Assembly: GCA_007258455.2 (NCBI GenBank)
Contig: VDFB02018296.1
Span: forward strand, 47,871,414-47,935,413
Length of the DNA stretch: 64,000 nucleotides
From: Sequoia sempervirens
Lineage: Eukaryota > Streptophyta > Pinopsida > Cupressales > Cupressaceae
Direction of reading: 5' to 3'
Numbering within the stretch: position 1 is the first letter of the stretch; every line of letters begins with the position of its first letter. Shown here one piece after another: positions 44,517-55,862 of this stretch. The position numbers and the translations under genes were made by a program. The notes under the pieces were generated by a model that was not told where the DNA came from, ran no database searches, and saw nothing but the letters and a program-made list of their open reading frames with translations.

Positions 44517-47500
44517 CTATCCAAAGGGACAATTTGTAAGTGCTGAACTAGGGGAAGTACCAGGTTCTACACTTGTTGTAGGGGATTTATCATTTAAGCT
44601 TATGGAAGAGGAAAATAAAGTATTCAGATCATTATGCACCTCTGTTTCTATTTTAGAGATCTCATCATCATCATCATCGAGATTAATCACAACACGAGGA
44701 CGAATGTTAATTTCCAATGAAGGGTGTATCAGAAGTTGTGGTTGTTGTATCAAATCACTTTTTTGTGATGGTTGTATTGTACTATCTTGTGGTGGGTTAG
44801 GAGGAGGAGGATGGTTGGGTATTTCTTCTGTCAAATGTGGATTTTAATTTTCTTTATTTTCTTCTGCATGTAACTGACGATCAAGGAGATGATGACGACG
44901 CCTACACTCTCTAGCACCTTGGTTTCTTTTAATTCTATTTTGAAGTTGTTTAGGTGTAAGAGCAGGTTGATCCACTATAGGATCCTTTTCTTCTAGAGGG
45001 GGAGGAACAGAAGGAATTGAAGGAGGTGGGTCAATCACTTTCTCTTTTTCTTTATAAACTTTTTTAATCCGAGGAGGCATGGTGGGGTTGGTTTTAGTAT
45101 CTCTTGGGTGTTTAGACAATGAAGGTGAAGTGTTTATTGTTAGTTGCTCTGAAGGTTGTAATGTTTGTTTAGGTTCAGAGTTATGTTGAAGCGTTGTCTC
45201 ATCTAGGATAGGAGTGTCAAGAGTGGATGGGGACATGTGGCGAAGAGACAATTTGGCTATTTGTTTGGCTTTGGAATTTTGATAGGCAATGAAAAAGAAA
45301 TCTTTGCAAGGGGCGATGGGTTCCACAGGTTCAGGCCAGAAGGCTTCCAAGGAAAAATTACCTTTAGAAGATAATAGATTAAATCCACTATGGTGTATAG
45401 TAAATATTTCATTGTCAAGCAAAAACTTCAAACATTTGTGAACAACTGAAGGGACAACTTTCATCGAGCAAAGCCAAGGATGACCTAGCCATAGACAAAA
45501 TTGATTCAACTGGGGAATGATAGAGAATGTTACATCTAATGTTTTGGGTCCTATCTGTAATAGGAGTACGATCGATTCAATCATAGGGCACACAAAACCA
45601 ATATGTGTTTTAATCCATGCTGTTGGTTTGTCATAATCATCTTGATAAAGATCATGTAATACTAAAAATTCCTCTGTGATCACGTTCTTTCCACAAGCAA
45701 AATCTATTAATATCCCATTTTTGGGCTTATCATAGATTCAACTAGCTATGTAAAGAGCACTATCGGGAAGATTTTTAAGTATATCTTGAGGAGAAAAAGT
45801 GATATCAAGGGATTTCTTGGTTTGTCCCTTATGAGGGATAACATCTAATATCGTACCCACAATTTCATCCATAGGATTAATATGGGTAACATCTGGAGTA
45901 ATATCATGCTATTCATCATTTGTATTGACATTCATTACATCAATGCTTGAAGTTTCCTTGGCTTTGACAAAGGAAAAACTGTGTTTAGGCATGGGATTGG
46001 TAAAAATTTGTAAATTCTGATTGAGAGGGGAGACATACTTATTTCCCTGATCATTAACACCCGCAATGGATAGATGACCAAAATCAACGAGGTCTTGCAC
46101 TAGATGTTTGGGACACTTGCATTGTCCTATGTCATGTCCATTTTGGTGATGAAAATGAAAATAAACATTAGGTTTAAAGTTGGGGGGTAAAGGATTGGTG
46201 GGATCAAGTGGTTTAATTTTAGGCAAAGTGATCATATGTTTTTGTAGCAGTTGATTCATTGTGTTATGGAGAGTATCAGGTAAAGGGGAAAACTATCTCT
46301 TTGGGTCCCCATAGGTAAAGGGCACCACTGTTTTAACAGTTGTCACTTGATTATTAACAGGTTGAGTTGGTTATGGAGGAGGGGGATTGAATTGTAAGAA
46401 TCCTTTGTTTTTTTTTCTAAAGTTTTGTGAGTTGTTTTGGTTGCTTTGTTCATACTTTTCAGCTCAGCTAGAGACGTAGATTTTGCATAACAACTAGTAA
46501 TTGAGTTGTGATAGTCACAAAGGGCTCTGACTAAATGCATGAAAGAAGGAAACTTCATCATGGTCAATTTATCCTGAATGTGAGTTTGCAAGTTTTCAAT
46601 AATAAAGAACCTTGACATCTACTTGAGAATACAATGACTGATAGCATGAAATGGAATCAATTACTTTTTCATCCACATGTTGTTTACACCTCACTAAACT
46701 AACCATTGTCTTTTTGGGAGTCATATGGACTTGGAAATGAATTATAAAGGAATCAACAAGTTCATTAAATGAATAAATTAAATGATTGGATAAAGAGGAA
46801 AACTACTCCAAGGCAATATCCTTTAAAGTCCTAGGAAATAGTTTAGCTAACAGTTTATCGTCAAGGACAAAATCACTGAATAAGGCGGTATAGGCATTGA
46901 CATGATTAGTAGGGTCTCCTTTGCCTTGGTACTTCTCAAACCTAGGAATCTCAATTCCTTGTGGCATCGGTGTTCTTAAGATTTCCAAAGATAATGGACT
47001 GCTATAGACATAATAGGTTGGTGGTGCATTTTGGCCTTGGTTTATGGTAGATATTTGTTGTTGCATGGAAAAAATAGTATGAACGAGTTGCGTTATGAGA
47101 GGGTCAGTGTAAGTGGTATGAGGTGGAAGAGAGAATGGTGATGGAGTGTATCTAGTGTTAGGACAAGTGAAGGGAACACTAATAGGGGTGAAGGTGGTGG
47201 AGGATGGAACATTCGATGCCACAAAAGAACTAGGAATGCTAGTTGGAATAGAGAAAGTAGTCACATGACTAACCTGTTGCATGGTTGTTGTAATTTGAGG
47301 GGTGGTATAGGTGGGTATGGATGTGACGATTGAAGGAGGAGTAATATGAGATCCTCCTTGGATAATCATAGTGTTTTCTGGTTGAGATGTGCAAGAGGTG
47401 GGAGAAGCATGTTTTTGATATATCTCAACAATTTGTTTCATAACATCTAAGGATTCATCACTTTCAAGCATTCGATGGATGTTGTCTATAGCAAGAATGG

Positions 47501-47735
47501 TAGTGGTTGAAATGTTTTCAAGACATAATTTATGTTGGAGATGTGCTAAGTCCTCATGAATGCGAACTACTTTGTCTTGCGGAAGGGAATTAGGTTGTGT
47601 GTCAACATGCATTGTATTGGAAGGAAAAGGTGCACTAGTGGTAGTATCCATGCCTAATGCACCATTGTCAATACTAAGAGTAGGAGCTTTGGGCAACCTA
47701 AGGTCCACAACGAATGTGCTATCGTGGGAAGCCAT
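44517..47735 (-). pseudogene. Tat-like gag-protease of nested element, broken
   Basis: From the ATG at 47735, gag shows a Thr/Pro/Ser-rich N-terminal half, then MPQGIEIPRFEKYQGKGDPT and LFPRTLKDIALE (to 46803), followed by interrupted capsid sequence (46343-46618). The knuckle region YFHFHHQNGHDIGQC (about 46115-46160) has lost the first Cys residues. In the protease part, ILIDFACGKNVITEEFLVL (about 45660-45715) keeps the Asp but lacks the usual Gly, then QFCLWLGHPWLCSMKVVPS and HKCLKFLLDNEIFTIHHSGF follow as in Tat-type proteins. A Lys/Arg/Pro-rich tail (44517-45100) includes NRIKRNQGARECRRRHHLLD. Stops occur near 46802, 46342, 45908 and 45735. No polymerase follows. Confidence 0.8.
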
Positions 47736-48236
47736 GAGTTGGGAACTTCACCTCACTAAAGTATTATCAATAGGGCACCAAACACTCATACAAATACCAC
47801 AAAAAAGTGGGGTGGATGAAAATGAAAACTAGGAACAATAAAATGCAAATAACATAAATTCTATAAATTGAAACATGAATGTAGTAACAAAAAATAGAAA
47901 TGCAGAAAACACTGTGAAAATGACAGAAATAGTTGTCCACAAAGTGCAACTGGACTGATTTGCCTAGGGTGGTGAATGAGTCCAGGGGTGAATTTTTTTG
48001 TGATTTTTCAAAAAATTTAAAATGATTTTTATGTTTCTCTGATGCAAACTAGGATGCAAATGCAAAATTTTAGTATTTTTAATGTTTTGAAGTGCAAAAA
48101 TGAAATCTATATGAGATATTCACTAATGCAATTTTGAAAACCCCAGGATGTAAAACAATGCAAAAGCTAATGCAATGAGTCCTAGGATGAAAATGTAAAT
48201 TAGAAAGATAATGTTCAATATGAAGGTTCATCAAAA

Positions 48237-49881
48237 TGAACCATAGATTTTTGGGTAGGGTTCTATGACTCTCTTATGCAATTAGGGTTTTTCACCTAAA
48301 GGAGAGAGATAGACCCCACACAAAATCTAGGTGGTTCACTCAAATTAATGCAAGTATAATGAAATTATGCCTAAATGAAATTTCCTAAATGCAACAAATT
48401 GATAAAATGGATTGATTATTTATGCAAAACCTAAGAAATATGAAGTGTTTGAAAATGTAGAGTGATATGTAGAAATGAACTAGAAACATAAACAAATGAA
48501 AATAGAACTTAATGAAACTGAACGAAGTGCACCTGGAGGTAGAATGGTGATGCTATAAGGTTCTAGAATGTTTCATAAATTACTATTGATGACCACTAGG
48601 ACTCATTCGCCATAGATGGAAAATTAGTCCTGCTTCTGGTAAATTCTGCTAAAACAGGTTTCGGGGTGCCAGGAACTTAAAACCTCAGAAAACACTTTCT
48701 CCAGCTTGGTAGTGGGACTAATTTTCCATAAATGGTGAATTAGTCCACCTACAAAAATTTGCAAATTATAAAGTCAATTCTGTGGGTCCAGATCTGTACT
48801 TGTCTGCTTGTCGTGTTGACGGATTCAAATCTACAAAAAATGGGTTGAATGATGTCTCCAAGCTTGAATTTGGTCTTTGTTGACTTGAATAGATTTTACA
48901 TGACTTGTTAACCACTTTTCAACACCTATCTCTTTGACAAATCTTTGTACAAGACCTGCAAACACAAATGCAAAGAGCAAAAAAATTATTAAGGGTTATA
49001 GTATAGGGGTTTGCCTTGGTCAAACTCCAATTTGGTAATCAAACCCTTAATAATGAAATGAAATAAGAAAGGAATAATGGACACACAACATGAAAATTTC
49101 ATAAACTCACCAAGCCCTTGTTGTTTAAGTTTGAAGATATGTAAATGGCTGCTTCAAGATGCTTTTAAATAATTGCTTGATTGAATGATGCTAAGATGCT
49201 CAAATGAGATTGAATACAAGAATGAACTCTTGAATGAATTGATGAATTGGGGGTTAAAATGGATAGAAAAACACTTATTTATACACACTTATTCCCTAAT
49301 TTCCCGAAAACACAACATCACAGGCTGACCTTACGTCTTAATGAATAAAAACCTAAAATAAATTTGAAATTATTTTAAATTTTGTGCCAAGAGGGACTCA
49401 TTTGCCACCTATTTATAATGGGTCCCACTCAAGGAAAGTGAATGGGTTTTGGGAATTAAGTTGTATTTAATGATGTTTTTCAGGTTTACATTAAAAAATA
49501 TACTTAATTAAGGCCTGTAAGTGCATAAAGGAGCCAAATAAATCATAAGAAAGGTGTAATTAGTGACGACAAGTCTAGAAAAGCGTGAATGATTGTTACA
49601 AGACTTTACAACACTTGAAAATAAGACTTGTTAAGGGATAAAAAGTGAATATTTAGATGAATTATAATAAGAAGAGTCAAGAAAAGTGTAGAAATGTGTC
49701 ACAACACTTCACAACACCTTTACAAGACATCATAAAGTCTTAATAATTTAAATATTCAAGACCCAATGTGAATGTATATGTTACATTAAAACATTAAATC
49801 TAAGAAAAATAGGCCAAGCATCAGAGGAAAAAGACCTAAATGACCATGAAAATGTCTAAAGATCCATTTTTCTATGGTACA
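48237..49881 (-). mobile_element. 5' LTR of nested element (1645 bp)
   Basis: On the minus strand it begins TGTACCATAG and ends ATGGTTCA, then three bases, then the mutated primer site TGATGAACC (48214-48233) whose intact form is at 36055. It is the shorter, unrearranged copy and contains three hairpin motifs (48598, 48714, 49393). It also preserves the empty site for the TIR element found in the other LTR. Confidence 0.85.
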
Positions 49882-49886
49882 AGAAC

Positions 49887-51593
49887 TTGCATGAGGCTAT
49901 AACTACCACGAATTGCATATTTATTCCTTCCACTCATCATTACATCTATAGTTAATTTATCCTTCATTTAAATGTATTATTCTTATTGTAATTCCTTTAC
50001 TTTTTTTATGCATTTCTAGCATTCTATTATTTTCTATTAAGACTGTTGGATTTCGACATTTGAGTTGCTAGCAGGTCTCATGTGTTTCTAGTTATAGATT
50101 ATACTATCTATTCGTACGAGATGTTAGTGCATACATAATACAATAGTGCATCGCATTATCGTCCATCTCTAGCACTAATGTCCTCTAACCAAGAGTTTTT
50201 GAGTTTGTTTCCTGAGACCTTTATCATCTTTTCACCTAGTTTATGAAGTCCTCCATTTTGAAAACCCAAAAACATAATCTATCTTTTCCTTTTTTTGTTT
50301 CCCCATATTTTGAGCTTCATCATTGAGGTGATTGAGGGCCATTTTCTCCCTTTAGATCCTATCTATTTTAGGAATTGGGAGTAGCGAATCCCCTCCATAT
50401 TTTTTGTGAACTCACTGTGAATCATTCTTGTCTCTTTGTCCTTATTTCAAAAAAAATTCTTCTTAAGTGATTAGGATGTGTGGTTCATAGTGTGTTGTGA
50501 TTCTCCTGATGAGATTTATGACCCAGGCAACTGAATTTGACCACTTTGTTAGAAGAAGTTATTGAAATCTATACATGGGATCTAGGAGGTTCAGTCCTAC
50601 CCATTTCAGTTCGTCTTTTGATGAGTTCACTATGGGACCCTTAGTTGGATACAATCTCCTTTTAATAAAGCTACAAATCATGTTCCTACCCCTCCTAGCT
50701 CTCCCTCAACATCTACCTCCTCTTTGGAAGATGAAACTACTCTCAAGGTCCCTACAAAGAAGATTTACTCTTTGGAGCTGAGACTAGTAGATCTTGCAAG
50801 ATTCTTGGGAGGAGATAATGCTTTTTTTCCAAGAAACTCCCATAGTTAAAAATCAAAACTATTTGTTAACTAAATATCAAAGGGGTCTAGAGATTCTTCA
50901 TGTTATTTTCGATATTGTAGAGACCCACATTATGTGGGACCAAAGATCACTAGAAGGTAGCTAGAAATCTTGATGCCTAAGGTGTCGATATGCATGGCTG
51001 ATGCAAGACCCTTTACCAAAACCAACATTATACATGAGAAGAGTCAAAATATTAAAGTAAATATGGTACCTTGGTTGTGTATTATGTTCTTGCTACTATC
51101 ATGAGTAGCATTGAAAAAGGAAAATTTCCAATGTTGTGAAAGTCAAAGCCCCAAGTTTTTTAGTTTCTTATTTTACCCTATATGGTAGGGGGAAGCATTC
51201 CAATGGGGATTTTCTTGCATTTTTGTCTCCACAACCTCTGCCTATTCCTACACCTACTCTTAGAGCAGGGAAAGGAAATCTAGGCTCATTCCTGAGATGT
51301 CTATCTTTGTTCCTACTTCTAAATCTCTTACTCCTCTTGCTCCTCCTAAGGAGTCCTCCCTTCCACTAGGGACACTTGTAGAGGTTGCTCTTGTGGTAGA
51401 GCAAGAGCTCCTAGCCTCTTCTCAACCCATGTCTTCTAGTGCTCACATCCAACGTGACCAACTTATGCGTGAACATAAACATCGATGAAAGTCTCTGGCT
51501 AAGGAGCACACTATTTTTGGTATATTATTTTCAATCTCTTTTACTTTAGCTTGCACATGCTTAGATACATATGCTCGCTAAAGTGGTGGAAAA
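49887..51593 (+). other. Outer element, right internal part
   Basis: It continues from 40015. Frames at 50575-50781 and 51136-51488 are short and partly Ser/Pro/Leu-rich. A patch near 50740-50810 could read as SLELRLVDLARFLGGDN, perhaps a gag remnant, but I do not recognise a family. AAAGTGGTGGAAAA at 51580-51593 is a good polypurine tract for the LTR that follows. With the nested element removed, the internal part is only about 2 kb, so the outer element was also non-autonomous or deleted. Confidence 0.5.
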
Positions 51594-52025
51594 TGTTATG
51601 GTGAAAAATTGCACCCTAGTACAATTTCCTATAAAACCACGCTTACTTTAGCCTTATAAATTGATAATGCTAAATCTCACTATCCTAAGCCTTTATTCCC
51701 ATCCATACCTTGTCACTTTTTGTCAGTGGGGGAATTTTGAATAGGATGCTTTTATGCTGCATAGATGTTTGTGTGCCACATGAAAGTCCCTTACAAATTC
51801 CCAAGTTAGTGGGTGTTTAGATGTTACATTTCTTGTCAACCATGAAGTGTAATACCCATGTGACTGTAGACCCATTCAAAAATGACTCTTTTTCCTCCAA
51901 GCTTCCATTTTGAACCTATATTCTCATTCCATTCAACTAGAATCACATTCTACTAACTTCACTCTCATTATTCCATTTCATTCTTTCTCACTCTTCTCTC
52001 CTTATCACTTTCATTCTCTTTACAC
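51594..52025 (+). mobile_element. 3' LTR of the old outer element
   Basis: It starts TGTTATGGTG after a purine tract and matches 39263-39676. A possible target duplication is ATAAG (39258-39262) against CTAAG (52026-52030), with one mismatch. The end is set by loss of similarity and is accurate to a few bases only. Confidence 0.75.
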
Positions 52026-54520
52026 CTAAGGTTTGGAGATATTTTTGGGTGATTTATTTGTTGTTAAATTCCATCTAAGATGTTTTTGTGTCCTTTTGAA
52101 TATGGTGTTTTTGTGAGCATATGGATATGATATGGTATTACCAGTTGTAGTCATGATGTGGGACCTATGTAGTTGACTATGTGATGTAGACATGTGTGAC
52201 ATAGTTGGATTGTGTTTTTAGTCTATTTGGTGGTGATCATGGTGTCATGGATGTTCCTTGTGCCTTAGAGACTTTAGCATGGCATGACTGTTTAATGTAG
52301 GTGCTTTGCTGGTGGTGTTGGATTGATTTTAGGTTTTTTTGTTGTAGTGTATCTTCTTGTCTTGAGGATCATGGTTTTACTTTTCCTCTTGGGATCTCAT
52401 GTTGCATTTGAGTTCTTTTATTATGTGAGGGCCTTTTTATGATCTTCATTGAGGATGTTATTATCACGATGCCATGGATAACTTAGTTACATGATTCAGT
52501 GGGAGCTTGTGACTGTGATGGTTTGGTGGTGTTATACCTTCTTAGCTTGGAGATCATGGTTTGTACTCTTCTCTTTGGGAGCTCAGTGTTGAGTTCTTTG
52601 ATCAATTTGTGGCCATATATGATATTGATTTAGAGGATGGTTGTCATGTTTAGATGGAGAGCTTGGTATCATGGTTTAGTGGGAGGTTGTGGCGATGATG
52701 TGGGTTCACCATTTGATGGTGAATGATCTTCTTTGTAAGAGATGCTTATCTTGATGTGATTTGGATATGTTGACGTCTTGGTTAGCCATGGAGGACTCTT
52801 TACTCTTTGGTTGAGGTGTCATAAATTATCATTTGATATGGGATCCTTGTTTGATAGGATAATTTTGTTATTATTTTATGATGAACTCTTGATTGTGCAT
52901 TAGATTTTTGGCATGATATAGGTGCATGATATGTTCATTGGAGCATATGATATTATTTTGAGGAGATGTGAGATCATGGTGTCAGGATGTGTTCCCAATT
53001 CTTGAGATTAGAGTTTTGAATTTGATCTTTGTTGGTTCCTTTTGTATTCAGTACATTGGTCATTTCCTGGGGAGCTTCATGATTGTTCTATGTTGCATTT
53101 GGAGTTTGGCAGGGTTTGATCAGTTATAGGTACTCATGGATACTTGGAGACTTAGGTTAGGCTAGGATATTTCTTGGGATTAGAGACGTGTTGAGATGGT
53201 TACTCATTAATGGGGCTTTAGTTGGAAGCCTGAGGGTCCTACGCCTTGGTTGGATGTAAGATCAACATTGACATATGAGGAGATTATTCTTAGATGTCAT
53301 GGTGGCTTAGATATCTTAGACAAGCATTCTCATTCCCCACTCCAGGTCTACTCGGTAGTTAATCATCATACGTATTGATTGAACATTGTTATTTTTAGAT
53401 GCATTATGTTTTATGCTTTATCTTCTCATGTATATGAATCTTGAGCTATGTTTTACTAGTTCTAGAGGGTTCATTTGAGGAATGTTGGCATGTTTATCTC
53501 CTTGTGCATTTTGATATTATCCATTAATGTTGATCTTCCTTTGGTTTGAGATGCATACATCTTGGTTATGGTTGGATGTGGATAGGACTGCTATTCTCTT
53601 TAGGGTTTTATGGAGGAGATCATACTTATCACATCTTAGCATATAGAGGTGTGTTTAGAAGGACGTGCTACAAGTTTTTATTTTCACGTTCTCTCTTTGG
53701 TCTTGTTCTACTTGGATGTTTGTATTCAGTGCATGGCATTTGTTTTGAGATCTTGTGTGGAGCTATGGTGATCACTATGTTTGTGGTCATGCGTTTTTCA
53801 TTGTTCCTTGGTGACAACATGGATGCTTCCTTTATTTATTTCCTTTTTTGAGTGTGGAGAACTTGGGAGAGATATGAAGACTTGTGGTAAGAGATGTATT
53901 ATATCATATTGGTTTGCATGATTTGCATATCTTTGTGGATGTTCCTTAGTACTACATGATTTTGGGTACATTTCTATGTGCTGTTATTGGTAGATCTTTG
54001 GATGCCTTGATCATTTTTAGGTTTGACATTACCTATGCAGTGCGAGTTCCTAGTTGTGTATGTTCATCATATAATAGGTTTGACACTTGGAGCTTGTGAT
54101 TGCATGTTATGGGTTGTATATGTTGATGACATGAGGTTCACTTGTTATGATTTGTATACCTTTGATGTATGTATAGTTGGATGTGTTAGCATTTGTTGTG
54201 GGTGATATTTTCAACTGTACTGATACACGTTTATTACCTTTGGATTGAGTGTTTTTGTTTACAGATATTGGATGGAGGAAAGACTTATGCTTCTTTGTGG
54301 TAGATAGTGTGGAATCTCTTTAGATGGTTTCTTATCTTTGGCATTGGCATGATGGAGGATGAGAATATTCATACTTGAGGTAGTGGTCACCTTAATTCTT
54401 CTAGGTATCTTGATGGAGCACATGGAGCACTTTGATTCCTTGATGGTATATGCGACTAGAGGGATTGTTCCCTTGTTCATGTTTGATTTTACTTATTTAC
54501 CCCTTATAAAATGTATACAA
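52026..54520 (+). other. T/G-rich non-coding region with a ~190-bp diverged repeat
   Basis: Between about 52300 and 52720 phrases such as GAGGATCATGGTTTTAC / GGAGATCATGGTTTGTAC and CAGTGGGAGCTTGTGACT / TAGTGGGAGGTTGTGGCG recur about 180-200 bases apart. No conserved protein motif is seen. The frame at 53546-53851 codes for a hydrophobic, Leu/Phe-rich product of doubtful reality. The region is likely the 3' internal part of the element whose LTR begins at 54533. Confidence 0.45.
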
Positions 54521-55100
54521 CAAGTGGGTGAATGTTAAGAAAAGATGTGTTGTCGACCTTGCATAATATAATAATTTAATTAATTATTTATTATGTGGCG
54601 CAGCTAGGGATTCTAGGGATGTATGCATCACATGGGCTTGCATTCTTGGGGCCACTTTATGTGTTGTATGTAACATTGGATTAACTATTTATTATTAGGT
54701 TGCACATGGGAAAAATATTTAATGTTAGAAAAACTTATTACCAAGTATTAAATGTGGGGGTTAATGGTTATATAAGCTCATAGTATTAGTCACATGGTTT
54801 TATTAATACCACTTGTTGGTTTTATGTGAGCTTGTTTCTTTAAAACCAAACACATGGGAAGTTGTCTAAGGTTGGAGGGTTCAGAGTATCTCTTGTTAGC
54901 ATTTGTGAGGGTTGAATTATGGCATGATATGTGTGGTTACATGCTTGTTCACATGGAGTGCTTGTAGAGGGCTTGATGTTTCAACTTAGGTATTCATGGA
55001 TGACTTTGAAGATGTATTGTAATGTTTATTGTTGAATAATATGTGAGTGATGGATGGGTTTGGAGGCTAGGTTTTTTCATCTTGAGGGTTTTGCTAGGGT
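54521..55100 (+). mobile_element. LTR start (54533) with purine tract and TATA box
   Basis: CAAGTGGGTGAA at 54521-54532 resembles the polypurine tracts elsewhere in the window and is followed by TGTTAAGAAAAG, a likely LTR start. A clear TATATAA box at 54769-54775 lies about 235 bases in. The downstream boundary is not visible, and no second copy is present. Confidence 0.5.
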
Positions 55101-55517
55101 ATGTCTTGTATCATATTTGATGATATGATGTCTATTATTTTGTATATAGATTCTAAATGCTTGTTTGCATAGATTTTTTGATTTGGGTTATGTGGAGATT
55201 ATCTTGGGTGGATGCATATTTGTTCTCATTCCCTCTAAGAAAAACTAAGACACATGAGTACTAATGGTTGGTCTCAACCATCCCACTTGTCTTTGACTTC
55301 TTATGAGACTTGTGACCATGCGACCTTTGGATGGTTAGACTTTAGACAATTTTCTTGTCTAGTTTTAGCTATTTCTCAAATTCATGACACTCAACCCCTA
55401 TTGAAGAAGAAAATGAAGGTGGACATGATTACTAGTTGGGAGCTTGTTCTTAATAACACTATGAATTTTTAGGAAAATTCAAATGATTGTGATCTATCCC
55501 TTATTAGTGGCTTAGCT
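55101..55517. other. Target region of the young copia, no gene recognised
   Basis: An open frame at 55254-55472 (72 codons) shows no known motif. The copia inserted about 45 bases after it. The flanking DNA continues at 61182. Confidence 0.4.
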
Positions 55518-55522
55518 CTTGT

Positions 55523-55850
55523 TGTTAGAGTAAAGGTTTAAATTTAATCATGTTAATTAAATTACCTTTATCTCCTTCTTAACATTTCACCTTAGTTTGC
55601 ATAATAAGACATTTAATAATTATATTAATTATTAAATGTGTTATCCTTTTAGGGCTTTTTGACCTATATGTGGTTGAAAACTCTTCTTTTGTAATTATTC
55701 TCTTTTACAGATTGTTGAATACAGAGCTCCATCTTTTTGAGCAATTTTACTGTGTTCTTGTTGCTTCTCTTTGCTTCTCCCTATAATAGGTTTTCTCAGC
55801 TTGCAGAGATCACTGGGCTCCTATGGCGTTGTAGTTTCTCAACTCCTACA
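55523..55850 (+). mobile_element. 5' LTR of the young copia (328 bp)
   Basis: It starts TGTTAGAGTAAAGG and ends CTCAACTCCTACA. Compared with the 3' LTR it has CAG at 55721-55723 where the other has TAG, CTA where the other has CTG (near 55782), and CAG at 55803-55805 where the other has TAG. All three are transitions in CAG/CTG words. Confidence 0.95.
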
Positions 55851-55862
55851 TGGTATTAGAGC
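55851..55862 (+). promoter_or_regulatory. Primer-binding site, initiator tRNA-Met type
   Basis: TGGTATTAGAGC directly follows the LTR and differs by one C-to-T change from the usual TGGTATCAGAGC. That change turns a CAG into TAG, the same kind of change as in the LTRs. Confidence 0.9.

Larger units (their letters stand above)
40016..49881 (-). mobile_element. Nested Tat-like gag/protease element, 9.9 kb
   Basis: It has two LTRs (40016-42730 and 48237-49881), a polypurine tract, a mutated primer site and a gag-protease relic, all in minus orientation. It is flanked by GGAAC (40011-40015) and AGAAC (49882-49886), a 5-bp target duplication with one change. It sits inside the old plus-strand element. 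No RT, RNase H or integrase is present between protease and polypurine tract, so it needed enzymes from another element to move. LTR-to-LTR difference is about 10% by eye, so the insertion is old but younger than its host element. Confidence 0.85.

Noticed and set aside
44860..44960. A bZIP-like basic stretch (NRIKRNQGARECRRRHHLLD) in the protease/tail ORF
   Set aside because: The Asn-x7-Arg spacing can be made to fit, but there is no leucine heptad after it and it lies in the tail of a gag-protease relic.
53546..53851. A 101-codon frame as a gene
   Set aside because: Its Leu/Phe/Gly-rich composition follows the T/G-rich DNA. No motif is seen, and the region looks like a retrotransposon 3' internal spacer.
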